Shown piece by piece: positions 18,300 through 26,783 of a stretch of DNA of 64,000 nucleotides. Within the stretch, counting starts at the first letter, position 1. Each line of letters starts with the position of its first letter. The stretch comes from an uncultured Polaribacter sp. (lineage in GTDB: Bacteria > Bacteroidota > Bacteroidia > Flavobacteriales > Flavobacteriaceae), in the NCBI GenBank assembly GCA_947497755.1, contig CANMHT010000002.1, forward strand, positions 496,001 to 560,000, read 5' to 3'. A program made the position numbers and the translations under genes. The notes below the pieces were generated by a model. The model was given only the letters and a program-made list of their open reading frames with translations. It was not told the DNA's origin and made no database searches.

Positions 18300-21200
18300 C
18301 TAATTTAATTTAAAAGCAATTTGTTCTTTGTCTAAAGTGCTTAATAGTTCGTTGGTAATATTTACTTTGGTATTTCTACTAGTAATGTTCAATTCAATTT
18401 TTTCTGCACCATCCCAAACGGTAAAAATTACCTGTTGCTTACCAGAATTAGTAACGAATAAATGTTGTAAATCTTTTACTTTGTCTTCAGTTACTTCATG
18501 TAAAGGAAGCTGAATGGTAATTTTTTTACACATTTCATCCATAATGTCATGAAGTAATTTAAAGTCTATAAATTGCATTCTAGGTTCTCCAGTAATACCA
18601 TCTTTATTTGTCCACCCAGGTTTAACTACTGTTTTTACAAATAAGAAAGAACTAGGCATTAAGAAATGTCGGTATTTCATATATTCTTCACCAAAGATTC
18701 TAAATTCATGACTATCATTATAGTCCTCTATTATAAATGTAGCCCAGCCTTTTCCGGCTTTTGATACTCTATGTTGAACATCAGTAACAATTCCTGCAAA
18801 AGACAAGTTCATCCCTACGAACTTTGCTAAATCTTCTTTAAAATATGAAAGATTGGCATTACAGAACTTAAGCTCATTTTTAAAGTCATCTAAAGGATGC
18901 GCAGAAATATAAATTCCAACAACTTCTTTTTCTTTACCTAATAATTCCATAGTTCCCCAAGTGTCACATTCAGGAATAATTGGTTCAGGAAGTTGAATAT
19001 CAGAAGCTTCTCCAAATAAAGAAACTTGAGAGGAGTTTTGGCTTTCTTGATATTTGTTTCCAAATTTTAAAGTCTTTTCTATAAACGTTGCTCCTTTTTC
19101 ATCAGTAACATAATATTGAGCTCTATGAGTTTCTTTAAAAGAATCAAACCCGCCTGCTAAAATTAAGCCTTCAAAAGCTTTTTTATTTGCAACTCTTAAA
19201 TCTACACGTTTAGCGATATCAAAAACAGAAGAGAAATTTCCGTTCTTTTTTCTTTCATCGATAATTGCCTTAACAGCAGATCCTCCTACACCTTTAATAG
19301 CGGCCATTCCAAAACGAATATTCCCTTCATTATTTACAGAGAATTTAGAATAAGATTCATTAACATCTGGGCCCAATACGGTAATTCCAGAACGTTTACA
19401 TTCTTCCATAAAGAAAGAGACCGCTTTGATGTCATTCATATTATTAGATAATACAGAAGCCATATATTCTGCTGGGTAGTGCGCCTTTAAATAAGCTGTT
19501 TGGTAGGCGATCCAAGCATAACATGTAGAGTGAGATTTATTAAATGCATAACTTGCAAATGCTTCCCAATCCTTCCAGATTTTTTCTAATTTTTTTGGAT
19601 CGTGTCCATTTTTACTAGCTTGATCAATGAACTTAGGTTTCATTTTAGCAAGTACAGCAATTTGTTTTTTACCCATGGCTTTACGTAAAACGTCTGCTTC
19701 ACCTTTGGTGAAATCTGCCAGTTTTTGAGAAAGTAACATTACCTGCTCTTGGTATACCGTAATTCCGTATGTTTCTGCTAAATACTCTTCCATTGCAGGT
19801 AAATCATACTCAATTTCTTCAGTACCGTGTTTACGATTAATAAAAGAAGGAATGTACTCCATTGGTCCTGGGCGATACAAAGCATTCATGGCAATCAAAT
19901 CTGCAAAAACAGTAGGTTTTAAAGAACGCATGTGTTTTTGCATACCGGGCGATTCATATTGGAAAATACCAACCGTTTCACCGCGTTGAAAAAGCTCGTA
20001 TGTTTTTTGATCGTCTAAAGGAAAATTTTCCGGGTCCAACTCAATTCCGTGTCTTGCTTTTACAATCTTTACGGTATGTTTGATTAGAGTTAGAGTCTTT
20101 AGTCCTAAGAAATCCATTTTTAACAAACCAGCACTTTCTACAACTGAGTTGTCGAATTGAGTAACATACATGTCAGAATCTTTGGCTAAAGAGACTGGAA
20201 CATAATTCGTAATATCTGAAGGAGTAATAATAACTCCACAAGCATGAATCCCGGTATTTCTTACAGAGCCTTCTAGTACTCTTGCTTTATTAATGGTTTC
20301 TGCACTAAGATCACTACCGTCAGATAAGTTTTTTAATTCATTAACCAGTTCGATTTCTTCTGCACGTAACTTTTCTTTTAGTCCTTTTTCATCTAAAGAA
20401 AAGATTTTGGCAAGTTTCATTCCAGGAATTAACTTGGCAATTCTATCAGCTTCAAATAATGGTAAATCTAATACTCTGGCGGTATCTCTAATAGAAGATT
20501 TAGCAGCCATTGTACCGTAAGTAATAATTTGGGCAACTTGATTTGCTCCGTATTTATCAATTACATAATCCATTACTTTTCCACGTCCTTCATCATCAAA
20601 ATCAATATCAATATCGGGCATAGAAACACGCTCTGGATTTAAAAACCTCTCAAAAAGTAAGTCGTATTTTATAGGGTCTAAATTGGTAATCCATAAACAA
20701 TAAGCAACTACAGAACCAGCAGCAGAACCACGTCCTGGACCTACAGAAACGCCCATGTTTCTTGCTTCCCTAATAAAATCTTCTACAATTAAGAAATAAC
20801 CAGGGTATCCAGTTTTTTCGATTACTTCTAATTCAAAGTCTAATCGTTCTTCAATCTTTTCAGTAATCTCTCCATAGCGCTTTTTTGCACCTTCATAAGT
20901 TAAATGACGTAGATAATTGTTTTCTCCACGTTTACCACCATCCTCTAAATCTTTTTCATCTTGAAATTGCTCAGGAATATCAAAAGCAGGTAATAATACA
21001 TCTCTAGCTAATGTATAAGGTTCTATTTTATCTACAATTTCTTGAATGTTTAAAATAGCATCAGGAATATCTGTAAACAATTCCTTCATCTCATCAGAAG
21101 ATTTAAAGTAATATTCATCATTAGGTAGTCCATAACGATATCCTCTTCCTCTTCCTTTTGGAGTTGCTTGTTTTTCGCCATCTTTTACACATAATAAAAT

Positions 21201-22676
21201 ATCATGTGCATTGGCATCTTCTTTATTTAAATAAAAGGTGTTATTGGTAGCAATGGTTTTAATATTGTGTTTTTCAGAAAACTTCAATAAGGTTTCATTT
21301 ACAATATTTTCATCATCTTGACCATGGCGCATTAATTCAATGTAGAAATCTTCTTGGAATTCTTCTTTCCACCAAAGCAAGGCTTCTTCTGCTTGATGTT
21401 CACCAATGTTTAATATTTTACTAGGAACTTCTCCATAAAGATTTCCAGTTAAAACAATAATATCTTCTTTGTATTGTTTTACAATTTCTTTGTCAATTCT
21501 TGGTACATAATAAAATCCATCAACAAAAGCGATAGAAGACATTTTTGCTAAGTTATGGTAGCCTTTTTTATTTTTAGCTAATAAAACTACTTGATAACCA
21601 TTGTCTTTTTTTGTTTTATCTGTATGATTTTCACAAATGTTAAACTCACATCCAACTATGGGTTTTAATATGGTTTCTGTTGGAGTTTCTCCTTGAGCTT
21701 CTAGTTCTTCGTTTTTCGCTTTAGCTCCTTTGTTATGATTTAGAACTGCGCTTACAAAGTGAAAAGCAGCCATCATATTACCAGTATCTGTAAGTGCTAC
21801 CGCAGACATGTTATCTTTGGCTGCTGTTTTTACAATATTACCAATTTGGATAGTAGATTGTAATACCGAATATTGTGTATGATTGTGTAAATGTGCAAAT
21901 TGCGCTTCTTTTAAAGCTTCGATACTTTCCTTTGAAGCTGTTGCTGCTCCATCATCTTTTAAAGCTTCTAAGCGTTTTCTAATTTTGTCGCTTTCCTTTT
22001 TTAAGTTGATGTGTTGTAAACCAATAACCTGAATTGGCTTTGGATTGGCTTCAGAAAAGTTTCTAAAATAATCCTCATCAACATCTAATTCTTCTTTGGT
22101 AAATTCTCGTAAACGAATGAGCTCTAAAAAACAACGAGTAGTAGCTTCAACATCGGCAGTTGCATTATGAGCTTCAGCAAAATCTACTCCAAATAAATGT
22201 TTGTGTAATTCTGTTAATGTAGGGAGTTTAAATTTACCACCACGACCACCAGGAATCTGACACATTAATGCTGTCTTTTCAGTACAAGTATCTAATAATG
22301 GTAAATCGGTTAAATTATTTTCTACACCTAATCTGTGAAATTCACAGCCCATAATATTGATATCGAATCCTACATTTTGTCCAACAATAAATGTTGTTTT
22401 TTTTAGTGCAGCATTAAATAAATCCAAGCCTTCTGCTAAAGAGATTCCTTGTTCTTGTGCTAAATCTGTAGAAATACCATGAATACGTTCTGCATCATAC
22501 GGAATGTTAAATCCGTCTGGTTGTACTAAAAAATTGTTGTGCTCAATAACATTTCCAAGAGCATCGTGCAATTGCCAAGCAATTTGTATACACCTAGGCC
22601 AATTGTCTGTGTCTGTAATTGGGGCGTTCCAACTCTTTGGTAATCCGGTAGTTTCGGTATCAAAAATTAAATACAT
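18300..22676 (-). CDS. dnaE: DNA polymerase III alpha subunit with N-terminal exonuclease domain
   Basis: 1458 aa, about 300 longer than E. coli DnaE. Residues 1-190 form a DnaQ-like DEDDh exonuclease with all acidic residues visible (IFDTETTGLP, NVGFDINIM, HNATADVEAT). From about residue 265 comes the PHP domain (AHLHNHTQYSVLQ), then the C-family polymerase core with the catalytic PDIDIDFDDEGRG and GPGRGSAAGSVVAYC. After these come the helix-hairpin-helix region (GMAAIKGVGGSAVKAII) and an OB-fold C-terminus. The fused proofreading domain occurs in Bacteroidota DnaE proteins, so it is not a local rearrangement. This is the replicative polymerase. A terminator is not obvious after it. Confidence 0.97.
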   Translation of the reverse strand: MYLIFDTETTGLPKSWNAPITDTDNWPRCIQIAWQLHDALGNVIEHNNFLVQPDGFNIPYDAERIHGISTDLAQEQGISLAEGLDLFNAALKKTTFIVGQNVGFDINIMGCEFHRLGVENNLTDLPLLDTCTEKTALMCQIPGGRGGKFKLPTLTELHKHLFGVDFAEAHNATADVEATTRCFLELIRLREFTKEELDVDEDYFRNFSEANPKPIQVIGLQHINLKKESDKIRKRLEALKDDGAATASKESIEALKEAQFAHLHNHTQYSVLQSTIQIGNIVKTAAKDNMSAVALTDTGNMMAAFHFVSAVLNHNKGAKAKNEELEAQGETPTETILKPIVGCEFNICENHTDKTKKDNGYQVVLLAKNKKGYHNLAKMSSIAFVDGFYYVPRIDKEIVKQYKEDIIVLTGNLYGEVPSKILNIGEHQAEEALLWWKEEFQEDFYIELMRHGQDDENIVNETLLKFSEKHNIKTIATNNTFYLNKEDANAHDILLCVKDGEKQATPKGRGRGYRYGLPNDEYYFKSSDEMKELFTDIPDAILNIQEIVDKIEPYTLARDVLLPAFDIPEQFQDEKDLEDGGKRGENNYLRHLTYEGAKKRYGEITEKIEERLDFELEVIEKTGYPGYFLIVEDFIREARNMGVSVGPGRGSAAGSVVAYCLWITNLDPIKYDLLFERFLNPERVSMPDIDIDFDDEGRGKVMDYVIDKYGANQVAQIITYGTMAAKSSIRDTARVLDLPLFEADRIAKLIPGMKLAKIFSLDEKGLKEKLRAEEIELVNELKNLSDGSDLSAETINKARVLEGSVRNTGIHACGVIITPSDITNYVPVSLAKDSDMYVTQFDNSVVESAGLLKMDFLGLKTLTLIKHTVKIVKARHGIELDPENFPLDDQKTYELFQRGETVGIFQYESPGMQKHMRSLKPTVFADLIAMNALYRPGPMEYIPSFINRKHGTEEIEYDLPAMEEYLAETYGITVYQEQVMLLSQKLADFTKGEADVLRKAMGKKQIAVLAKMKPKFIDQASKNGHDPKKLEKIWKDWEAFASYAFNKSHSTCYAWIAYQTAYLKAHYPAEYMASVLSNNMNDIKAVSFFMEECKRSGITVLGPDVNESYSKFSVNNEGNIRFGMAAIKGVGGSAVKAIIDERKKNGNFSSVFDIAKRVDLRVANKKAFEGLILAGGFDSFKETHRAQYYVTDEKGATFIEKTLKFGNKYQESQNSSQVSLFGEASDIQLPEPIIPECDTWGTMELLGKEKEVVGIYISAHPLDDFKNELKFCNANLSYFKEDLAKFVGMNLSFAGIVTDVQHRVSKAGKGWATFIIEDYNDSHEFRIFGEEYMKYRHFLMPSSFLFVKTVVKPGWTNKDGITGEPRMQFIDFKLLHDIMDEMCKKITIQLPLHEVTEDKVKDLQHLFVTNSGKQQVIFTVWDGAEKIELNITSRNTKVNITNELLSTLDKEQIAFKLN

Positions 22677-22740
22677 AAAAGGCGTATTGAGCTAAAAATT
22701 AAGAAAGGTAAAAATACATATTTATCCTTTAAAATAGTTG

Positions 22741-22799
22741 AAAGAGTTGTGTTGAATTATTAACAATTGACAAAGGATTTACTCCTTTTTTAACTCTTT
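22741..22799. repeat. Nested inverted repeats upstream of rpsP and dnaE
   Basis: AAAGAGTT (22741-22748) and AACTCTTT (22792-22799) form outer arms. Inside them AAAGGA and TCCTTT form a small hairpin followed by T residues (22772-22790). The element is in the 243 bp region between divergent dnaE and rpsP, upstream of the rpsP -7 element. It could be an operator or a transcript-end signal; the A/T-rich context makes chance possible. Confidence 0.3.
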
Positions 22800-22843
22800 G
22801 ATTTTTAATTTGTTTTGATGTAAGTAATTCAAAGAAAAAGTCG

Positions 22844-22851
22844 TACATTTG
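22844..22851 (+). promoter_or_regulatory. -7 promoter element of the rpsP-rimM-trmN6 operon
   Basis: TACATTTG followed by GCG matches the TAnnTTTG element closely. Transcription would start near 22858 and give a leader of about 62 nt before the ATG at 22920. The nearest upstream TTG lies 26 bp away, slightly longer than usual. Confidence 0.55.
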
Positions 22852-22857
22852 CGCCCA

Positions 22858-22904
22858 CTTAGCACGAGATGCTAGGATTTTTAATAATCGAGGTCGAGTA
22901 CCTC
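22858..22904 (+). promoter_or_regulatory. Structured rpsP leader with two hairpins, candidate S16 autoregulatory element
   Basis: Hairpin 1 pairs CTTAGC (22858-22863) with GCTAGG (22871-22876) around a 7-nt loop ACGAGAT. Hairpin 2 pairs GAGGT (22890-22894) with ACCTC (22900-22904) around the loop CGAGT. Both loops carry CGAG. The position directly in front of rpsP suggests feedback control of ribosomal protein synthesis. Leaders for S16 have been proposed in flavobacteria, but I cannot check whether this matches one. Confidence 0.5.
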
Positions 22905-22919
22905 AAAAAATTAACAAAG

Positions 22920-23468
22920 ATGCCTGTAAAAATTAGATTACAAAGACACGGTAAAAAAGGAAAGCCATTTTATTCAATCGTAGCAGCTGATGCTAGAGCA
23001 AAAAGAGATGGTAAATTTTTAGAAAAATTAGGAACTTATAATCCTAATACAAACCCAGCAACTATTGAATTAAATGTTGATGGAGCTGTAAAATGGTTAC
23101 AAAACGGAGCGCAACCTACGGATACTGCAAGAGCAATTTTATCTTATAAAGGAGCAATGTTAAAGAATCACTTAGCAGGAGGAGTTCGTAAAGGAGCTTT
23201 GACTGAAGAGCAAGCTGAAGCTAAGTTTACTGCTTGGTTAGAAGAAAAAGCAGGAAAAGTTACTGCTAAAGAAGAAGGATTAGCTAAAGCTAGTGCAGAT
23301 GCTAAAGCAAAAGCGTTAGAAGCTGAAAAAGCTGTAAACGAAGCACGTGCAAATGCTGCAAAAGAAGCTCAAGCAGCTTTAGAAGCAGAAAAAGCAGCAG
23401 CTGAGGCGGAAGCAGCAGCAACTGAAGAAGGTGCTGAAGAAACTACAGAAGAGAATACTGCAGAGTAA
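22920..23468 (+). CDS. rpsP: 30S ribosomal protein S16
   Basis: I use ATG 22920 ([20 protein letters not shown]), the universal S16 start; the track start at 22869 falls inside the structured leader. The protein is 182 aa, about twice the E. coli length. The first 80 residues are the S16 core ([24 protein letters not shown]). The rest is an Ala/Glu/Lys-rich, probably helical tail ending in an acidic run, a known Bacteroidota extension. It heads an operon with rimM and trmN6, all linked to ribosome and tRNA maturation. Confidence 0.97.
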   Translation: MPVKIRLQRHGKKGKPFYSIVAADARAKRDGKFLEKLGTYNPNTNPATIELNVDGAVKWLQNGAQPTDTARAILSYKGAMLKNHLAGGVRKGALTEEQAEAKFTAWLEEKAGKVTAKEEGLAKASADAKAKALEAEKAVNEARANAAKEAQAALEAEKAAAEAEAAATEEGAEETTEENTAE

Positions 23469-23486
23469 TTCTAAAATTTCTACGTG

Positions 23487-24017
23487 ATGCGTAAAGAAGA
23501 TTGTTTTTATTTAGGCAAAATCGTTAGAAAGCATAGTTTTAAGGGAGAAGTTGTTATCAAGTTAGATACAGACGAACCCGAATTATATCAAGAAATGGAA
23601 TCAATTTTTGTCGATTTAGGCAATAATCTGATTCCATTTTTTATTGAAAAAAGTTTGCTACAAAAGGGAAATCAACTTCGTGTACAATTTGAAGATGTAT
23701 ATTCTGAAGAGGAAGCCGAAGCTATTTTAAAATCTGATGTATACTTGCCTTTAGATTTGTTGCCAAAATTAACTGGTAATAAATTCTACTTTCACGAAGT
23801 TATTGGTTTTAAAATTGTTGACGCTAATTACGGAATGGTAGGGACTATTGATGGAATTAACGATAAAACGGCACAGCCATTATTCGAAGTGTCAAATGGC
23901 GATAAAGAAATTTTTATTCCGATGATTGATGAGTTTATTAAAAAAGTAGACCGAGAAAATTCTATTATTGAAGTAGAAACGCCATCAGGATTGATCGAAT
24001 TGTATTTAAAAAACTAA
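23487..24017 (+). CDS. rimM: Ribosome maturation factor RimM
   Basis: 176 aa from ATG 23487; the track uses the GTG just before it. The N-terminal RimM barrel reads FYLGKIVRKHSFKGEVVIKLDTDEP and the PRC-barrel half reads YFHEVIGFKIVDANYGMVG, then a C-terminal block IFIPMIDEFIKKVDRENSIIEVETPSGLIELY. RimM helps fold the 30S head and binds S19. It follows rpsP by 18 bp, a conserved gene order (rpsP-rimM). Confidence 0.96.
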   Translation: MRKEDCFYLGKIVRKHSFKGEVVIKLDTDEPELYQEMESIFVDLGNNLIPFFIEKSLLQKGNQLRVQFEDVYSEEEAEAILKSDVYLPLDLLPKLTGNKFYFHEVIGFKIVDANYGMVGTIDGINDKTAQPLFEVSNGDKEIFIPMIDEFIKKVDRENSIIEVETPSGLIELYLKN

Positions 24018-24026
24018 TTAAAAAGA

Positions 24027-24758
24027 ATAGGTATCAAATCTAAACCTTTCCAATTTAAAGAATTTGTAGTACATCAAGATAAGGCAGCAATGAAAGTGGG
24101 GACTGATGCTGTGTTATTAGGAGCTTGGGCAACGATAAAAAATCATCCAGATTCAATTTTAGATATTGGAGCAGGAACAGGAATTGTTTCTTTGATGCTT
24201 GCTCAGCGTTCAGAAGCTTTTACTATTGATGGTGTAGAAATTGATGAATTGGCCTATGAGCAATGTGTAGATAATTTTGAACTAAGTGATTGGGGAGATC
24301 GACTATTTTGTTACTATGCTTCTTTTGAGGAGTTTGCAGAAGAAATCAGAGAAGAAGAAGAAACGTATGATTTAATTGTTAGCAATCCTCCATTTTATTC
24401 TGATTCTTTTGAATCTGATGATTTGGCTAGAAATAAGGCAAGATTTACTTCTTCGTTATCTTTTGAAAATTTAATAAGTAATGTAACTGCAATTTTATCA
24501 GAATCGGGTGTTTTTGCTCTAGTAATTCCTTATAAAGAGGAGCAAAAGTTAGTGAAATTAGCCAACGAGAATAATCTGTTTTTGAATAGAGTTTGTCGAG
24601 TAAGAGGTAATGTTACTACAGAAATTAAAAGATCTTTATTAGAGTTTTCTTTTGTAAAAAAGGAGTTGATAGAAGAAGAGTTGGCTATAGAAATCGCTAG
24701 ACATCAGTATACAAAAGAGTATATTGATTTAACCAAAGACTTTTATTTAAAGATGTAA
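24027..24758 (+). CDS. trmN6: tRNA1(Val) (adenine(37)-N6)-methyltransferase
   Basis: The ORF track begins at ATG 24090 (MKVGTDAVLLGAWA), but the frame is open upstream to the rimM stop. The residues there (KPFQFKEFVVHQDKAA) match the conserved N-terminus of the YfiC/TrmN6 family. No ATG, GTG or TTG is available in that stretch, so I place the start at ATA 24027, with ATC 24033 as the alternative. The Rossmann SAM-binding motif is LDIGAGTGIVSLML and the N6-adenine catalytic motif is NPPF (IVSNPPFYSD). It would modify A37 of tRNA-Val. It is the third gene of the rpsP operon. Confidence 0.85.
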   Translation: MGIKSKPFQFKEFVVHQDKAAMKVGTDAVLLGAWATIKNHPDSILDIGAGTGIVSLMLAQRSEAFTIDGVEIDELAYEQCVDNFELSDWGDRLFCYYASFEEFAEEIREEEETYDLIVSNPPFYSDSFESDDLARNKARFTSSLSFENLISNVTAILSESGVFALVIPYKEEQKLVKLANENNLFLNRVCRVRGNVTTEIKRSLLEFSFVKKELIEEELAIEIARHQYTKEYIDLTKDFYLKM

Positions 24759-24763
24759 ATAAA

Positions 24764-24799
24764 AAAATGCGATTTCAAATTTCTTTGAAAACGCATTTT
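24764..24799. terminator. Bidirectional terminator, trmN6 / saccharopine dehydrogenase-family gene
   Basis: AAAATGCG-a-TTTCAAA pairs with TTTGAAA-a-CGCATTTT across a 4-nt loop, a 15-bp stem with one A:A mismatch, with T- and A-runs at its ends. It separates the convergent genes. Confidence 0.8.
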
Positions 24800-24824
24800 G
24801 CGATCTATTCCCTAAATCTATTTT

Positions 24825-26195
24825 TTATCCATTTACATTATCTGGGTTATACCCTAAATAAGGAACATCTTTTTCTTTAAAAGTAATTCCGTAATTTTCC
24901 AATTCGTTAAGTATAGGATTGTATACTTCTTTAGTAATTGGTCTTTGTACACCCGGAGTTTTGATTTCTCCATTTAATATTTTTAATGCTGCAATAGCCA
25001 CAGGTAATCCTACTGTTTTGGCCATAGCTGTATAAGTTTGATTTTCTCCCATAGCTACCATACTACTTTCTATTTGATGTTTTTCTCCATCTAACTCGTA
25101 GCCAAATTTATGATGCATTACAATCATGTCTTTATCATCTTCGCTTAATGTCCATTTGTCTGATAAGATTTTTTGTAATACTTGAGCAGGTGTAGCATTT
25201 TTTAAACCTACTTTTTTAGTTGGATTAAAAATGTCTAATTCAACCAATTTCCCCCACATTATATCATCTTGGTCAATCTTTAAATAGGAACGAAGTTTTA
25301 ATTCAACAGAATCTGTTGGACTATAAGCTAAAAATAAATTGGTGAAATCTCTATAACTCATGTTTTCTGAGTTCTCAATTGTGTATGTATCGTCTGTCAT
25401 ACCTAATTGAATAAAAGTATTCCATGCTCTAGAAAAACCGATTCGTCTAATGGTTCCTCTATACATTGTTTTAATATCGTCCAACCCGTAAATACTTCTG
25501 TATTTTAAAGAATCTCTATTGGCATAAGCTTCAAAATTCCCGCTACCATTAATTTGTAAGAATTCAGTTCTTCTAAATAGTTTGTGATATGGAATGTATT
25601 TGTAAGTTCCTTCTTGAATAAACATGGCGGCACCACCTTGTCCAGCAGTAACTACATTTCTTGGATTCCATGTGAATTTATAATTCCATAAGTTGTTATC
25701 ACTTTCTGGAGCAACTAAACCACCAGTAAAGGATTCAAACAATAGCATTTTACCCCCTTTTTTATGAATATCATCAATTACTTTCATGGCACTCATATGA
25801 TCAATTCCAGGGTCAACACCAATTTCATTCATAAAAATTAATCCTTTTGCTTCTACATCTGCAGATAAAGCTTCCATTTCTTTAGAAATATATGAGGCAG
25901 TAACCATATTCTTATTGTGAGTAATACAATCTTTTGCAACCTCAATGTGGAATCTAGCAGGAAGCATAGAAATTACAATGTCTGCATTTTTAATAGCTTG
26001 TACTCTCTCGTTAGCATTAAAAACGTCTAGTTTTATTGCAGTAGCATTTGGGTGACCATTTAATTTTTTATTAGCATCTTCTACAGAAATATCTCCAACA
26101 GTAATATGAAGTTTTTCAGATTCAGATTTTTCTAATAAGTATTTTATAAGAGAAGAGCTAGATCTTCCAGCCCCTATGATTAATATATTTCGCAT
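24825..26195 (-). CDS. Saccharopine dehydrogenase-family protein
   Basis: 456 aa. The N-terminus is a Rossmann dinucleotide-binding motif (NILIIGAGRSSSSLIKYLL), followed by VTVGDISVEDANKK and the conserved FMNEIGVDPGIDHMSAMKVID with SFTGGLVAPESDNNLWNYKF. These match saccharopine dehydrogenase/reductase (NADP+, glutamate-forming type) in the lysine degradation or alpha-aminoadipate route. The C-terminal block VGLPVAIAALKILNGEI is also family-typical. The exact direction and cofactor are inferred. The promoter region facing the DUF423 gene holds a 9-bp inverted repeat. Confidence 0.85.
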   Translation of the reverse strand: MRNILIIGAGRSSSSLIKYLLEKSESEKLHITVGDISVEDANKKLNGHPNATAIKLDVFNANERVQAIKNADIVISMLPARFHIEVAKDCITHNKNMVTASYISKEMEALSADVEAKGLIFMNEIGVDPGIDHMSAMKVIDDIHKKGGKMLLFESFTGGLVAPESDNNLWNYKFTWNPRNVVTAGQGGAAMFIQEGTYKYIPYHKLFRRTEFLQINGSGNFEAYANRDSLKYRSIYGLDDIKTMYRGTIRRIGFSRAWNTFIQLGMTDDTYTIENSENMSYRDFTNLFLAYSPTDSVELKLRSYLKIDQDDIMWGKLVELDIFNPTKKVGLKNATPAQVLQKILSDKWTLSEDDKDMIVMHHKFGYELDGEKHQIESSMVAMGENQTYTAMAKTVGLPVAIAALKILNGEIKTPGVQRPITKEVYNPILNELENYGITFKEKDVPYLGYNPDNVNG

Positions 26196-26226
26196 TTAAA
26201 TTTGATTACTAATTTTATTTTTGACC

Positions 26227-26261
26227 TTTGTGTAAAATTAACTTGTGCTAAGTTACACAAA
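26227..26261. promoter_or_regulatory. Inverted repeat in divergent region, candidate operator
   Basis: TTTGTGTAA (26227-26235) and TTACACAAA (26253-26261) are perfect 9-bp inverted arms with a 17-nt spacer that contains a second small pair (ACTT/AAGT). It is located between the starts of the saccharopine dehydrogenase-family gene and the DUF423 gene. The regulator is unknown. Confidence 0.4.
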
Positions 26262-26300
26262 TCATTTAAAAAAGTTTAAAATAAAACAAAAATTGAAAAT

Positions 26301-26687
26301 ATGTATAAAAATTTAACAATTGCTTCAGTCTTAGGTATGTTAGCAATTATTTTAGGAGCATTTGGAGCTCATGCATTAAAAAAAATATTAAGTGTAGAGC
26401 AACTGGAGAGTTTTGAAACAGCAGTTAGATACCAAATGTATCATGTAATAGTATTGCTATTTGTTAATATGTTTACAGGATTCACGGTTAAGCAAAAAAA
26501 TACAATTAGTTATTTATTTTTTATAGGTATTTTGTTTTTTTCAGGTTCCATTTACCTCATTCAATTAACAGCAATAAGCGCAAAATCAATTTGGTTTATT
26601 ACACCATTGGGTGGTGTGTTTTTTATTTTTGGATGGATTATGTTGGCAATTCATTTCCTGAAAAAGAAATCAACAATAAATAGTTGA
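26301..26687 (+). CDS. DUF423 family small membrane protein (YgdD-like)
   Basis: 128 aa with four hydrophobic segments. The conserved block LGAFGAHALKK followed by FETAVRYQMYHVIVLL is the DUF423 signature (E. coli YgdD). The family is an inner-membrane protein of unknown function. The start ATG has no competing upstream candidate. pckA begins 96 bp downstream, with its own possible promoter. Confidence 0.9.
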   Translation: MYKNLTIASVLGMLAIILGAFGAHALKKILSVEQLESFETAVRYQMYHVIVLLFVNMFTGFTVKQKNTISYLFFIGILFFSGSIYLIQLTAISAKSIWFITPLGGVFFIFGWIMLAIHFLKKKSTINS

Positions 26688-26727
26688 TAAATTAGAAAAT
26701 AAAATATATCTGTGTAAAAATATTCTG

Positions 26728-26735
26728 TATTTTTG
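26728..26735 (+). promoter_or_regulatory. Candidate -7 promoter element for pckA
   Basis: TATTTTTG fits TAnnTTTG and lies 48 bp upstream of the pckA ATG. No TTG is found at the ideal spacing, so this rests on one element. Confidence 0.35.
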
Positions 26736-26783
26736 CTGTTTATTATTTAACACAACTAAATAAAAACCACTAAAATTATAATA

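Noticed and set aside
22869-22919. Upstream start for rpsP
   Set aside because: It would translate the structured leader; MPVKIRL at 22920 is the universal S16 start.
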